Positions 54,201-62,369 of a stretch of 64,000 nt of DNA are shown piece by piece. Made by a program: the position numbers and the translations under genes. Numbering within the stretch: the first letter of the stretch is position 1; every line of letters starts with the position of its first letter. Source of the DNA: Dyadobacter flavalbus (GTDB lineage Bacteria; Bacteroidota; Bacteroidia; Cytophagales; Spirosomataceae); NCBI RefSeq assembly GCF_006149045.1, contig NZ_VBSN01000049.1, forward strand, positions 434,001 through 498,000, written 5' to 3'. The notes under the pieces were generated by a model. That model did no database searches. It saw nothing but the letters and a program-made list of their open reading frames with translations, and had not been told where the DNA came from.

Positions 54201-54457
54201 GCTGGATAGAAGACGGTTCTTACCTGCGAATCCAGAATGTCAGTCTGGGCTATCAGCTTCCTGCATCTTTCATTAATAAAGCCAGATTGTCACAGGTAAG
54301 GATCTACGCGTCGGCACAGAACCTGTTTACTTTCACCAAATACCTTAATTTCAATCCGGAAGTAAGCAATTATGAGGGCCCGCTCACCGGTGGGGTCGAT
54401 TATGGTGTATATCCATTGGCCAAGACTTTTACAATCGGGATCAACATTGGCCTGTAA
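51251..54457 (+). CDS. SusC/RagA family TonB-linked outer-membrane protein (1)
   Basis: A 1068-residue outer-membrane transporter that imports glycans or peptides together with its SusD partner. It has a signal-anchor-like start, a carboxypeptidase-like domain (ISGTVKDDKGEVLPGVSVVV), a TonB box region (LEEVVVVGYGTQKRANVTAA), a plug with the SusC hallmark (IESIDVLKDASSTAIYGSKG, SNGVILVTTKRGKSG) and a beta-barrel ending in TFTIGINIGL. The gene is complete. It is followed 45 bp later by its SusD partner. No degradative enzyme is nearby on this strand. Confidence 0.95.
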   Translation: MKERLFTRRLFIFYKRFGMTQFVLAIFVYGVTFDSRLHAGILSGIDRNISGTVKDDKGEVLPGVSVVVKGSQRGTSTNVDGSYQLSVPDGSNTLIFSFVGYLPQEIAVSDQTVLDVVLQTDTKSLEEVVVVGYGTQKRANVTAAISSVPMSEVKDMPVSNVATALQGKIPGVVIQQNTGTPGSTPAIKVRGFGSISAGNAPLIVVDGNIVNASIFSNLSPNDIESIDVLKDASSTAIYGSKGSNGVILVTTKRGKSGKPSVNLDVFTGFQQVSKKIDLINSQQFAEFGKDASNNAYLDNIPGANITDPNSARPTDYLRYRYPRGEVFDWLNFDDPAKVAALPYTDYQDKIFRTAKMNSYQLSASGGSEKARYSISGGYLQQDGIIRRSSLDRYTLRANVEVDVLPILKIGLNLNPTYRIQQEVRDAGHWADNAVINAALSVMPMIPIYAADGSYTSQAAFAAPYNYPGITNPVANITEYNSQYLTTNLLGNTYAELKLFKDLNYRISGNINFSGNRRNAYRTSRMPLNQILPPTVSTGTAYSDQSLSWLFNQTLNYSKSLNDIHNFDILIGMESTKFQFQDSQGTGSSYPNDVVETLNGSASGTTTTAVSSKLENASASYFARANYNYRGKYLINVSVRRDGSSIFGADNRWGTFPAGSLGWRISEEGFMKSIAAVSEAKLRVSYGLAGNNAFTNNYPYVATLRSDNYSFNNNLVNGLAPSSLANPQLGWERSQQLDAGIDLGLFSNRVFLIVDYYQRTTKDLLLSVNVPTVTGFSTAVKNIGKMENKGWEFAVNTRNLTKALTWNTSLNLSFNRNKVVALGPTGDPIRSGSGIGETNITQIGSPIGSFYGYKQLGVFKDQADLDSHPHDPTSRPGDVKYEDVNGDKKIDANDRTIIGNNQPDFIYGMTNTFSYKGFDLSIAIQGSQGGEILNLSRRFFENLEGNANQLTTVLNRWRSPADPGDGVTPRANARTTGNNNAVSTRWIEDGSYLRIQNVSLGYQLPASFINKARLSQVRIYASAQNLFTFTKYLNFNPEVSNYEGPLTGGVDYGVYPLAKTFTIGINIGL

Positions 54458-54502
54458 GAAAAGGCCGGGCAACTATTTACAATTTTAAAGCTAAATACCG
54501 CA

Positions 54503-55954
54503 ATGAAAATCATTAAGCCATATATAGTCCTTTTAACTACTGTTTTACTTAGTTCCTGCAGCGAGGAATTTCTGGATTTAAAACCGATTTCAACAGCAAC
54601 CAGTGACATTTTTTATAAAACCGCTGATGATTTCAAAAATGCATTGAACGGAGGTTATGCAGGTCTGCAGGCTGGCGGGCTGGCAGGAAACAGTTATGTT
54701 TTTGGAGAAATTACCTCGGATAATACCGTTGCCGTTGCTTCCGGATCGGTTACGGATCAGGATGAATTTGACCGTTTTTATATTAAAACGACCAATCCGT
54801 TTATTTCGGGCCGCTGGAATGACGCTTACAATGTAATTGCCCGGTACAATACCATTCTGGACAAAATTGACGAAGTCACCATGGATGAAACGCTGAAAAC
54901 CAGATACATCGCCGAGACCAAATTCCTGCGGGCAGTAGTTTACTTTACATTGGTACAAACTTTCGGGGATGTTCCGCTAATACTCAAACCCGTATCAACA
55001 CCCGATGAAGGCTATTCCTTTGGGCGCACGCCAAAAGCCGAAGTTTATGCACAAATTGAAAAAGACCTTACCGATGCTGAAAATGTTCTGCCCGTCACCT
55101 ATGCGGCGGCCGACATGGGAAGAGCTACAAAAGGAGCTGCAAAAGCATACCTGGGCAAAGTGTATTTAACTCAGAAGAAATATGCTGATGCTGCCTCAAA
55201 GCTCAAAGAAGTCATTGATCTGGGCGTTTATGAATTGCTGCCTTCCTATGCAGATGTATTCAAGGTCGCCAATAAAAACAATAAAGAATCTGTGTTTGAT
55301 GTTCAGTACAAATCGGGCGGTGCCGGAGAGGGAAATGCATGGCCCAATTCCTTTGCCCCGCAAAACTCGGGCAATGCGGTGATCGCATTTGGAGGCGATG
55401 GCAACAACCAGCCTACTAACGACATCATCAATGCTTATGAAGCCGGCGATCTGCGCAAGGATGTTTCTGTTGCCACTTCTTATACCAATGCGGCGGGTCA
55501 GGTTATTCCCGATAAGTATATCAAAAAGTATTACGACGTTCCGGTTGCCAAAAATGACAACGGCAACAACATTCCGCTGATCCGTTATGCAGATGTTTTA
55601 TTGATGTACGCCGAGGCATTGAACGAAGTAGGTTACCAGCCCAACGCAGCTGCATTCACGTACCTGAACATGGTCCGCACAAGGGCCGGCCTGGCAAAGA
55701 AAACGGCAGCAGATCTGCCCACACAGCAGGCTTTCCGCCTGGCAATCGAACAGGAAAGACGTGTTGAACTGGCATTTGAAGGCCACCGCTGGTTTGACCT
55801 GGTTCGTACAGGCCGGGCGATACCTGTGCTAAACAGCAAAAAAGAGCAGATCAGGCTGGTTTCCGATCTCACAGAAAACAATCTTGTTTTCCCTGTTCCG
55901 CAAAGTCAGATTGATATCAACAAAGATAAGATTAAACAAAACCCTGGCTATTAG
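54503..55954 (+). CDS. SusD/RagB family surface lipoprotein (1)
   Basis: A 483-residue lipoprotein of the SusD/RagB family that binds substrate at the cell surface above the SusC channel. The signal is LLTTVLLSSCSEEFLDLKP with the lipid-modified Cys19 and acidic residues just after it, which favour surface export. TPR-like helices follow, with ETKFLRAVVYFTLVQTFGDV, RYADVLLMYAEALNEVG and LAIEQERRVELAFEGHRWFD. The end has FPVPQSQIDINKDKIKQNPG. The family assignment is certain; substrate unknown. Confidence 0.95.
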   Translation: MKIIKPYIVLLTTVLLSSCSEEFLDLKPISTATSDIFYKTADDFKNALNGGYAGLQAGGLAGNSYVFGEITSDNTVAVASGSVTDQDEFDRFYIKTTNPFISGRWNDAYNVIARYNTILDKIDEVTMDETLKTRYIAETKFLRAVVYFTLVQTFGDVPLILKPVSTPDEGYSFGRTPKAEVYAQIEKDLTDAENVLPVTYAAADMGRATKGAAKAYLGKVYLTQKKYADAASKLKEVIDLGVYELLPSYADVFKVANKNNKESVFDVQYKSGGAGEGNAWPNSFAPQNSGNAVIAFGGDGNNQPTNDIINAYEAGDLRKDVSVATSYTNAAGQVIPDKYIKKYYDVPVAKNDNGNNIPLIRYADVLLMYAEALNEVGYQPNAAAFTYLNMVRTRAGLAKKTAADLPTQQAFRLAIEQERRVELAFEGHRWFDLVRTGRAIPVLNSKKEQIRLVSDLTENNLVFPVPQSQIDINKDKIKQNPGY

Positions 55955-55963
55955 TAACCATTG

Positions 55964-56007
55964 TCCAACCGGAGTCGTAAAGATAATTCAGTACTTCTCC
56001 GGTTGGA
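55964..56007 (+). terminator. 11-bp inverted repeat after susD1
   Basis: TCCAACCGGAG/CTCCGGTTGGA arms at 55964-55974 and 55997-56007, 22-nt loop, begin 10 bp after the stop of susD1. The stem is GC-rich and perfect, without T-run. It lies between convergent transcripts and likely marks the end of the susCD1 message. Confidence 0.5.
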
Positions 56008-56195
56008 TAAACCGTAGGATTATACAGGCATGCAACATTTTCTCAGCCTATCATTTTCACAAACTATGCCATGTTGGTGGCTTTCCTGCTAAATTTGATT
56101 CAACCCTGCCCGTCTCCTTTTTACATTAACCGAGTTGCCGGATATCCAATATCAGAAGTCGGCAGGCAAAATACATTATGCCTTCAAACAGTGAT

Positions 56196-57368
56196 TTAAA
56201 TGTCGCATACACGCCTGGATGATCCTCGTACGACTAATTCTGTTTTAAGTATTTTTTGTGTTGGCATTGCAATCTCTGTTTCCGAATCCACCATTTGTAA
56301 AATCCATTCCGCAGTGGTTGCTCCCATTTCCAGAGTGGGCTGGCGGACTGTTGTAAGACCGGGCCCGATATAAGCAGATTCCGGATTATCGCTAAACCCG
56401 ACTACACCAAGCTCTTCGGGTATTCTGATCCCTTTTTCCATGGCCAGTAACATGATTTCTATAGCCGCAGAATCATTGACGGCAAAGATTGCATCCGGAC
56501 GGTTTTCAAGTTCCAGTAAATATTTTCCGTAAATCCGGGCTTTCTGCTGAGAGAACATCCCTTGAATGATCATATTTTCCTCAATGCTCTTGCCATGCTT
56601 TTCCATTGCGGCCCTGTAGCCGCGCAAACGTTCCCGGCTGACAAGCAACGTGAGCGGCCCACCCAGATGAGCAATGCGTTCATAACCATTCAAAATCAAG
56701 TGTTCGACAGCCGAAAACGATGCGTCAAAATCATTGACTACTACTTTGGGAACTTCTACATGATCGCAAACCCGGTTAAAAAGAATCAGCGGGATGCCTC
56801 TTTTTTCAAAGACTTTTAGATGATCGAAATTATTGGTTTCCTGCGTCATGGATATAAGCAAGCCATCAATCCGGTTTGCCAGCATGGCCTTCGTATTGGA
56901 CACTTCTACCGGGTATGATTCATTGGACTGCATAATGGTGAGATTGTAACCCGCCTCTGTCAGCACATGATGCGCTCCGATGATCACATTCGGGAAAAAT
57001 GGATTATGAAACTCCGGCACGATCATTCCGATGGTGTTCGTCCTGCTTTTTACCAGATTATACGCCAGCTGATTGGGCTGGTAATCCATCTGAGAAGCCA
57101 TGTTCAGTACAGCCTGCCGTGTTTCCGGACTAATATCTGCATGCCCGTGCAAAGCTCTGGAAACCGTTGAGTTTGAAACGCCGATGGAACGGGCGATATC
57201 AATAATCGTCGTTTGGTGCCGCCTTGCCTTTTTCCTGGGAACCGGACTTTCCGGATTGGTGAGTGTGAAAAAATAGTTACAATCCTTGCAAACGTACCGC
57301 TGTTTATTGCGGACGTACCCGGCCTTCATAATCGATCCCACCTCGGAACATTTCGGACAGCTTATCAT
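56196..57368 (-). CDS. LacI family regulator with N-terminal zinc ribbon
   Basis: A 390-residue regulator. The first 35 residues form a zinc ribbon like that of IS1-type InsA transposase proteins: CPKC at 4-7 and CKDC at 27-30 with RYVCKDCNYFF. Next come a basic linker and a LacI helix-turn-helix (TTIIDIARSIGVSNSTVSRA; HADISPETRQAVLNMASQMD) and a periplasmic-binding-protein-like sensor domain (TNTIGMIVPEFHNPFFPNVI, DAIFAVNDSAAIEIMLLAME). It is convergent with susCD1 and divergent from susC2; a strong palindrome lies upstream of its start. It likely controls susCD2. The zinc ribbon is an unusual addition to LacI proteins. Confidence 0.9.
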   Translation of the reverse strand: MISCPKCSEVGSIMKAGYVRNKQRYVCKDCNYFFTLTNPESPVPRKKARRHQTTIIDIARSIGVSNSTVSRALHGHADISPETRQAVLNMASQMDYQPNQLAYNLVKSRTNTIGMIVPEFHNPFFPNVIIGAHHVLTEAGYNLTIMQSNESYPVEVSNTKAMLANRIDGLLISMTQETNNFDHLKVFEKRGIPLILFNRVCDHVEVPKVVVNDFDASFSAVEHLILNGYERIAHLGGPLTLLVSRERLRGYRAAMEKHGKSIEENMIIQGMFSQQKARIYGKYLLELENRPDAIFAVNDSAAIEIMLLAMEKGIRIPEELGVVGFSDNPESAYIGPGLTTVRQPTLEMGATTAEWILQMVDSETEIAMPTQKILKTELVVRGSSRRVCDI

Positions 57369-57412
57369 TGTACTTTTTTAATATTTGTTACATATTCCCA
57401 AAAACAGGATTA

Positions 57413-57420
57413 CAAAACTA
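57413..57420 (-). promoter_or_regulatory. Putative -7 box of the LacI gene
   Basis: TAGTTTTG on the minus strand fits TANNTTTG, about 45 bp upstream of the start at 57368. The -33 element is unclear. Confidence 0.32.
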
Positions 57421-57470
57421 GCGATAATCCGAATGAAAATATTTTCATATTTAAAATAATCATAACCATA

Positions 57471-57502
57471 TATCGGTAACGTATTCGCAAACGTTACCGA
57501 TA
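57471..57502. promoter_or_regulatory. Candidate LacI-type operator between lacI and susC2
   Basis: Perfect inverted repeat with 11-bp arms TATCGGTAACG (57471-57481) and CGTTACCGATA (57492-57502), 10-nt spacer. It lies in the 333-bp divergent region, 103 bp from the LacI start and 200 bp from susC2. Central GCAAACGTT resembles LacI-family operator halves. No similar site was found upstream of susC1. Confidence 0.6.
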
Positions 57503-57701
57503 CTTTTTGTTTTAATTCTATACTTAATTGGCTTTATTCACTCTTGACAGCTTATCCCGGTACCTGTATCTTCAACATAGTTATCGGTTAAAGCAGCTAA
57601 TCAGCCCATTTTTGAACTTCGGCTACTATTTAAAATTTGCGGCAAACATTTGAAAATATTGGTACTATTTCAATAACAAACCCTTTTTACCCTTACTATT
57701 T

Positions 57702-60700
57702 ATGCAAAAAAAAATACTCGGTTTATTTTTACTGATGTTCCTGCAGTTGAGCTTGGTAAATAAAGGTCTGGCGCAGAACAGCACCGTTACGGGCAAAGTA
57801 ACAGACGAAAAAGGCGAAGGAATTCCCGGCGCAAGTGTTGCCGTTAAAGGGACCCAGCAGGGGACGCTTACGAATGTTGAAGGTGTTTATACACTGGAAG
57901 TTTCACCTTCCGCTACGCTGGTCATTTCGTTTGTAGGTTATTTACGCGAAGAAACCGGCATCAACAATCGCTCTGAGGTAAATGTTACATTGAAAGCGGA
58001 TACCAAAGCGCTGGAAGAAGTGGTGGTGGTAGGTTACGGCACACAGCGGAAAATTGAGACAACCGGATCCATTGCTTCCGTAAAATCAGATGAACTTACC
58101 CAGTTACCGATTACGAATGTGGCGCAGGGATTGCAATCCCGGGTTTCGGGTGTGCAGATCAGCCAGAACTCCGGCTCGCCGGGCGGTAACATCAGCGTCA
58201 GGATACGGGGCACGAACTCCATCAACGGAAATGCAGAGCCTCTGTATGTAATCGACGGAATCCAGATCTCCAACAGCGGCGGAATCAATGACGTAAGCCC
58301 TCTTTCAACCATTAACCCCAATGATATTGAATCGGTTGAAGTATTAAAGGACGCCTCTGCCTCTGCCATTTACGGCGCACGGGCAGCCAATGGCGTGATC
58401 CTGATCACGACCAAACGCGGAAAGGCCGGCAAGACGAATGTGTCGCTGGAAAGTTATTACGGCGTACAGCAGGTTACCAAAAAGCTGGACGTTCTGAATG
58501 CCGCCGAATTTGCGCAGCTCGAAAATGAGACCTTCAAAAACAATACGTATCCGGATCCGGCCAGCCTTGGAGAAGGTGTGGACTGGCAGGACCTGATTTT
58601 CCAGAAAGCGCCGATCCAGAATCATCAGCTTACGATCAGCGGAGGTTCTGAAAAAACGCAGCTTTCGCTCTCCGCCAATTACTTTGATCAGGATGGCGTG
58701 ATCATTAATTCGGACTTCAAACGTTTTACATACCGCCTCAATATTGACCATACTGTCAGCAAACGAATTCGGGTAGGCACGAGCGTAATGGGCAGCTTTT
58801 CCAATAACAACGGAATAGAGGCCGCAAGTACCACGATAGGCGATGCTGCGGTCGTAACCGGCAGTGTGCTGGGTGCGGCGATTGGCGCTCCGCCGACTTT
58901 GCAGCCTTATAAAGAAGACGGCTCCATTTTCCCGTTTGCAGAACAGGGCAACGGCCAGTACCGCGAGGTCATTAACCCGCTGAACTACACCTCTATCATG
59001 CGGAAACGGAATATCAAACGGGCGCTGATCAACCTTTACGGAGAATACACGATCCTTCCCGGCCTTACTTACCGCGCTTCCTTTAACGCGGATGTGGATT
59101 CCAGACTTTACGATACCTATCTGCCGATTTCGATCATTGCACTGAAAGACCGCAACGATAATTCGGGAACTGCCGCGAAGTTCAACTCCAATTTCCTTGG
59201 CCTGCTGCATGAGAGTGTGCTTTCATACAGTACCAAAATTGCTGCCAACCATAGTTTAAAATTCACAGGCTTGTTTGCAACACAAACTGAGAAATACAAC
59301 AGTAATCAGATCAATGCAACGGGCTTCCCGAATGATGCGACCAGAAACGAAGCATTACAATTGGCATTGAACCGTACTATTTCGAGCAGCCGGAACATGC
59401 AGCGGCTGGACTCGTACATGGGCAGGATCAATTATGGTTTCAAAGACCGGTATTTTATTGATGTTACTGCCCGCGTCGATGGTTCGAGCAAGTTTGGGGC
59501 AAACCACAAGTATGGATTTTTCCCGGCCGTTTCGGCAGCATGGCGCATCATTGAAGAACCGTTTATGAAAGATGTTTCGTGGCTTTCGGATATGAAAGTG
59601 CGTGGAAGCTATGGAATTACCGGAAATGCCGGCGGCATTGATCCTTATCAGTCCCTGGCCACGGTGGAATCGGGCGGCGGTTACAACATTAACCATACGT
59701 ATTTCACGGCTATCCGTCCTTCCGGCATTTCAAACCCCGACCTTCGCTGGGAAAAGTCGACGCAGACCAACATCGGTATCGATGCCAGCTTGCTCAACAA
59801 CCAATTCTCACTGATTGTTGATTATTACATCAAGAAAACTGAAGATCTTCTGTATATCAAGACGCTGCCGCTTTCATCGGGTTACAGCAGCATAACCGGA
59901 AATTATGGTTCTCTTGAAAATAAAGGACTTGAAATCGCGGTCAATGCAAACCTGCTCAACGGCCCTTTGAAATGGAGCATCAATGGCAATCTTACGCTGA
60001 ACCGCAACAAAGTACTTGATCTGGACGGAGGCACTACCAACGAAAGATTTATTACCAACTACACCATTCTTAAAGTCGGCGAGCCGCTGGGTGTTTTCAA
60101 AACGTATGTTTTCGACGGCATCAACCAGACCGGCGAAACGATTGTGCCGGGCTATGACGGAAGATTAGGCGGACATAAGGTAAAAGATATCAACAGCGAC
60201 GGCGTTATCAACTCGGCTGATCAGGTGATTACCGGAAATCCCAATCCGAAGTTCATTTACGGTTTTTCAACCAATGTCACTTTTAAAAACTTTGATCTGA
60301 GCGCGTTTTTCTCGGGAACACAGGGCAATGACATTTACAACATCAGCAGGCTTTCGTTCGAAAATCCGCTGGGCCAGCGCAATCTGTTGCAAGGCGTTGA
60401 AAACCGCTGGACCCCGGAAAACCCGAGCAACCAATACGTAAGTCCTGCCGTTGCAGGCCGTCTGCCGATTTCATCCTACGCAGTTGAAGACGGCTCCTAT
60501 CTGCGCTTCAAAAACCTGATGCTCGGCTACACGCTTCCAGCGATCAAGGGAATAAGCAGGCTGCGGATTTATGTGAGCGGCAATAACCTGTTTACGTTTA
60601 CGAAATACTCCGGCTTTGATCCTGAGGTCAATACATATGCCGGTTCCAACACGACTATCGGAATTGACAACCTGGTTTATCCGCAGTCGAAATCATTTCT

Positions 60701-60725
60701 GGGAGGCATTCAGCTGACTTTCTAA
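57702..60725 (+). CDS. SusC/RagA family TonB-linked outer-membrane protein (2)
   Basis: A 1007-residue SusC transporter. It has a signal peptide (ILGLFLLMFLQLSLVNKGLA), VTGKVTDEKGEGIPGASVAV, TonB box region LEEVVVVGYGTQRKIETTGS, plug IESVEVLKDASASAIYGARA and ANGVILITTKRGKAG, and a barrel ending FLGGIQLTF. The gene is complete. It lies opposite the LacI gene, with a candidate operator between them, and is followed 21 bp later by its SusD partner. A long antisense frame in its middle is a codon-bias shadow. Confidence 0.95.
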   Translation: MQKKILGLFLLMFLQLSLVNKGLAQNSTVTGKVTDEKGEGIPGASVAVKGTQQGTLTNVEGVYTLEVSPSATLVISFVGYLREETGINNRSEVNVTLKADTKALEEVVVVGYGTQRKIETTGSIASVKSDELTQLPITNVAQGLQSRVSGVQISQNSGSPGGNISVRIRGTNSINGNAEPLYVIDGIQISNSGGINDVSPLSTINPNDIESVEVLKDASASAIYGARAANGVILITTKRGKAGKTNVSLESYYGVQQVTKKLDVLNAAEFAQLENETFKNNTYPDPASLGEGVDWQDLIFQKAPIQNHQLTISGGSEKTQLSLSANYFDQDGVIINSDFKRFTYRLNIDHTVSKRIRVGTSVMGSFSNNNGIEAASTTIGDAAVVTGSVLGAAIGAPPTLQPYKEDGSIFPFAEQGNGQYREVINPLNYTSIMRKRNIKRALINLYGEYTILPGLTYRASFNADVDSRLYDTYLPISIIALKDRNDNSGTAAKFNSNFLGLLHESVLSYSTKIAANHSLKFTGLFATQTEKYNSNQINATGFPNDATRNEALQLALNRTISSSRNMQRLDSYMGRINYGFKDRYFIDVTARVDGSSKFGANHKYGFFPAVSAAWRIIEEPFMKDVSWLSDMKVRGSYGITGNAGGIDPYQSLATVESGGGYNINHTYFTAIRPSGISNPDLRWEKSTQTNIGIDASLLNNQFSLIVDYYIKKTEDLLYIKTLPLSSGYSSITGNYGSLENKGLEIAVNANLLNGPLKWSINGNLTLNRNKVLDLDGGTTNERFITNYTILKVGEPLGVFKTYVFDGINQTGETIVPGYDGRLGGHKVKDINSDGVINSADQVITGNPNPKFIYGFSTNVTFKNFDLSAFFSGTQGNDIYNISRLSFENPLGQRNLLQGVENRWTPENPSNQYVSPAVAGRLPISSYAVEDGSYLRFKNLMLGYTLPAIKGISRLRIYVSGNNLFTFTKYSGFDPEVNTYAGSNTTIGIDNLVYPQSKSFLGGIQLTF

Positions 60726-60746
60726 AAGCCCTAAACAATTTGAAAC

Positions 60747-62243
60747 ATGAAACTTCTGAAAAATACATTCAAGAAAATAATTCCGATTGCGGCATTAACA
60801 CTGGGACTGGGTTCCTGTCAGCTTGACGAAGAAATTTACTCTTCCATCTTTGTGGAGTCTTTCTATAAAACAGCTTCGGACGCTGAAAAAGGTCTGCTGG
60901 CCGTATACGATGCGCTGGGCGGATTATACGGCGGCCCGGCAGCGACCATGGTGCCCGATTACAGCGCCGATCAGGTTTATCCGAGAGGTGTTGTGGGCCG
61001 CAATTCATTGACGTTGTTTACAGTAGAGCCGACTTATACCGTTCAGAAAAGTGCCGGCCGGACAAACGAGTCACCTCAGCAGCTCTGGATTTCCTCATAC
61101 AGCGGCATTGAAAAGGCCAACTGGATTATTGCCAAAGTTCCGGATGCGGCCATGGATGAAACCCGCAAGAAGCAGATCATCGGAGAAGCTTATTTTCTGA
61201 GGGCATTTTACCTGTGGACACTGGCAAAAAACTTTGGAGACGTGGTAATTAAAACCGAACCGAGTGTAACGGAAGCGAAAGCCTATTTCCCGAAAAGCCC
61301 GAAAGCGGATGTTTACAGGCAGATTTACAGCGATCTGGATGCAGCTTCACAGGCAGGATTGCCTTCCTATCCGGCCAATGAAAAAGGACGCCCGTCGAAA
61401 GAAGCCGTGGACGCGCTTTATGCCAAAGCCGCACTTTACAATGAAGACTGGGCCAGGGCGCTGGAAAAAGCACAGGCAGTAATTGCATCCGGGAAATATG
61501 CACTCATGCCCAATGTAATGGATGTATACAGTTACCTGAAAGAAGATGAGGCACGTGTGGAAAATATCTGGGCCTTTGAGGCAGATCCCATCACGCCCGG
61601 CAACAGTCATCAGCTCGTGGGGCTGACCGGCCCGGTCGGAAGCGCCGGCGTGGAATATGCCAAAACTTCGTACGGCTCCATGTTCGCGTACATGTCATTC
61701 TTCAATTCCTTTGATCCCAAAGACAAGCGCAGGCAATTGCTGGACACCACATTTCTTGACAAAGCGGGAAAATGGGTTCCGCAGAAAAGCATTACGCCCA
61801 TTACAACGGACGCTGTTTTGATCAAGAAATACCAGGACCCGGTTTCCAGCACCGGTTTGATCCCGAACATTCCTATTCTTCGGATGGCCGATATGTACCT
61901 CATTGCAGCAGAAGCGGAAGCACGATTGAACGGTCCGTCTGCGAAAGCTTACGAGTACATGAATGTCGTTCGCACAAGAGCAAGCCTTCCGGAGCTAACC
62001 AAAGGGCTGGGCAAAGATGCCTTTCTGGATGCAGTGATTCAGGAACGTTCGTGGGAATTTTTTGCAGAAGGCGATCGCTGGTATGATCTCACCAGGACAA
62101 ACAAATACCTTACCGTGATTCCCAAAGCCATAAATTCGGTTTATCCCAGCCGTCCGGTTCAGGCCAAACACAAGTATTTCCCAATTCCGCAGGACGAGAT
62201 CAATGCCAATCCGCAGCTGGAACAAAATCCCGACTGGAAGTAG
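60747..62243 (+). CDS. SusD/RagB family surface lipoprotein (2)
   Basis: A 498-residue SusD lipoprotein with the lipobox in IAALTLGLGSCQLDEEIYSS, typical helical repeats (EAYFLRAFYLWTLAKNFGDV, RMADMYLIAAEAEARLNGPS, QERSWEFFAEGDRWYDLTRT) and the end FPIPQDEINANPQLEQNPDW. It binds the substrate at the surface for SusC2. The family is certain; the substrate is unknown. Confidence 0.95.
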   Translation: MKLLKNTFKKIIPIAALTLGLGSCQLDEEIYSSIFVESFYKTASDAEKGLLAVYDALGGLYGGPAATMVPDYSADQVYPRGVVGRNSLTLFTVEPTYTVQKSAGRTNESPQQLWISSYSGIEKANWIIAKVPDAAMDETRKKQIIGEAYFLRAFYLWTLAKNFGDVVIKTEPSVTEAKAYFPKSPKADVYRQIYSDLDAASQAGLPSYPANEKGRPSKEAVDALYAKAALYNEDWARALEKAQAVIASGKYALMPNVMDVYSYLKEDEARVENIWAFEADPITPGNSHQLVGLTGPVGSAGVEYAKTSYGSMFAYMSFFNSFDPKDKRRQLLDTTFLDKAGKWVPQKSITPITTDAVLIKKYQDPVSSTGLIPNIPILRMADMYLIAAEAEARLNGPSAKAYEYMNVVRTRASLPELTKGLGKDAFLDAVIQERSWEFFAEGDRWYDLTRTNKYLTVIPKAINSVYPSRPVQAKHKYFPIPQDEINANPQLEQNPDWK

Positions 62244-62276
62244 CAAGAACAAAAGCTGAAACTTAAAAAGTAGCCG

Positions 62277-62369
62277 ATGAAGTCGCTTCGTGTATTTATT
62301 TTTTACACAGATAAAGCGGGCAAACTGAATACGTATGTTACGGATGGAATAAAAGATCTGATTTTATGA
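62277..62369 (+). CDS. Possible 30-residue leader protein overlapping the next gene
   Basis: A 30-codon frame from ATG at 62277 to TGA at 62369. It begins MKSLRVFIFYTDKAGKLNTY and its stop overlaps the ATG of the next gene by ATGA, the classic layout for translational coupling. It starts 33 bp after susD2. It may be a real small protein that sets the expression of the hydrolase-like gene, or a remnant. No family is recognised. Confidence 0.35.
   Translation: MKSLRVFIFYTDKAGKLNTYVTDGIKDLIL

Noticed and set aside
58344-59210. 288-codon minus-strand frame inside susC2
   Set aside because: It is antisense to an unbroken SusC barrel and shows no recognisable domain.
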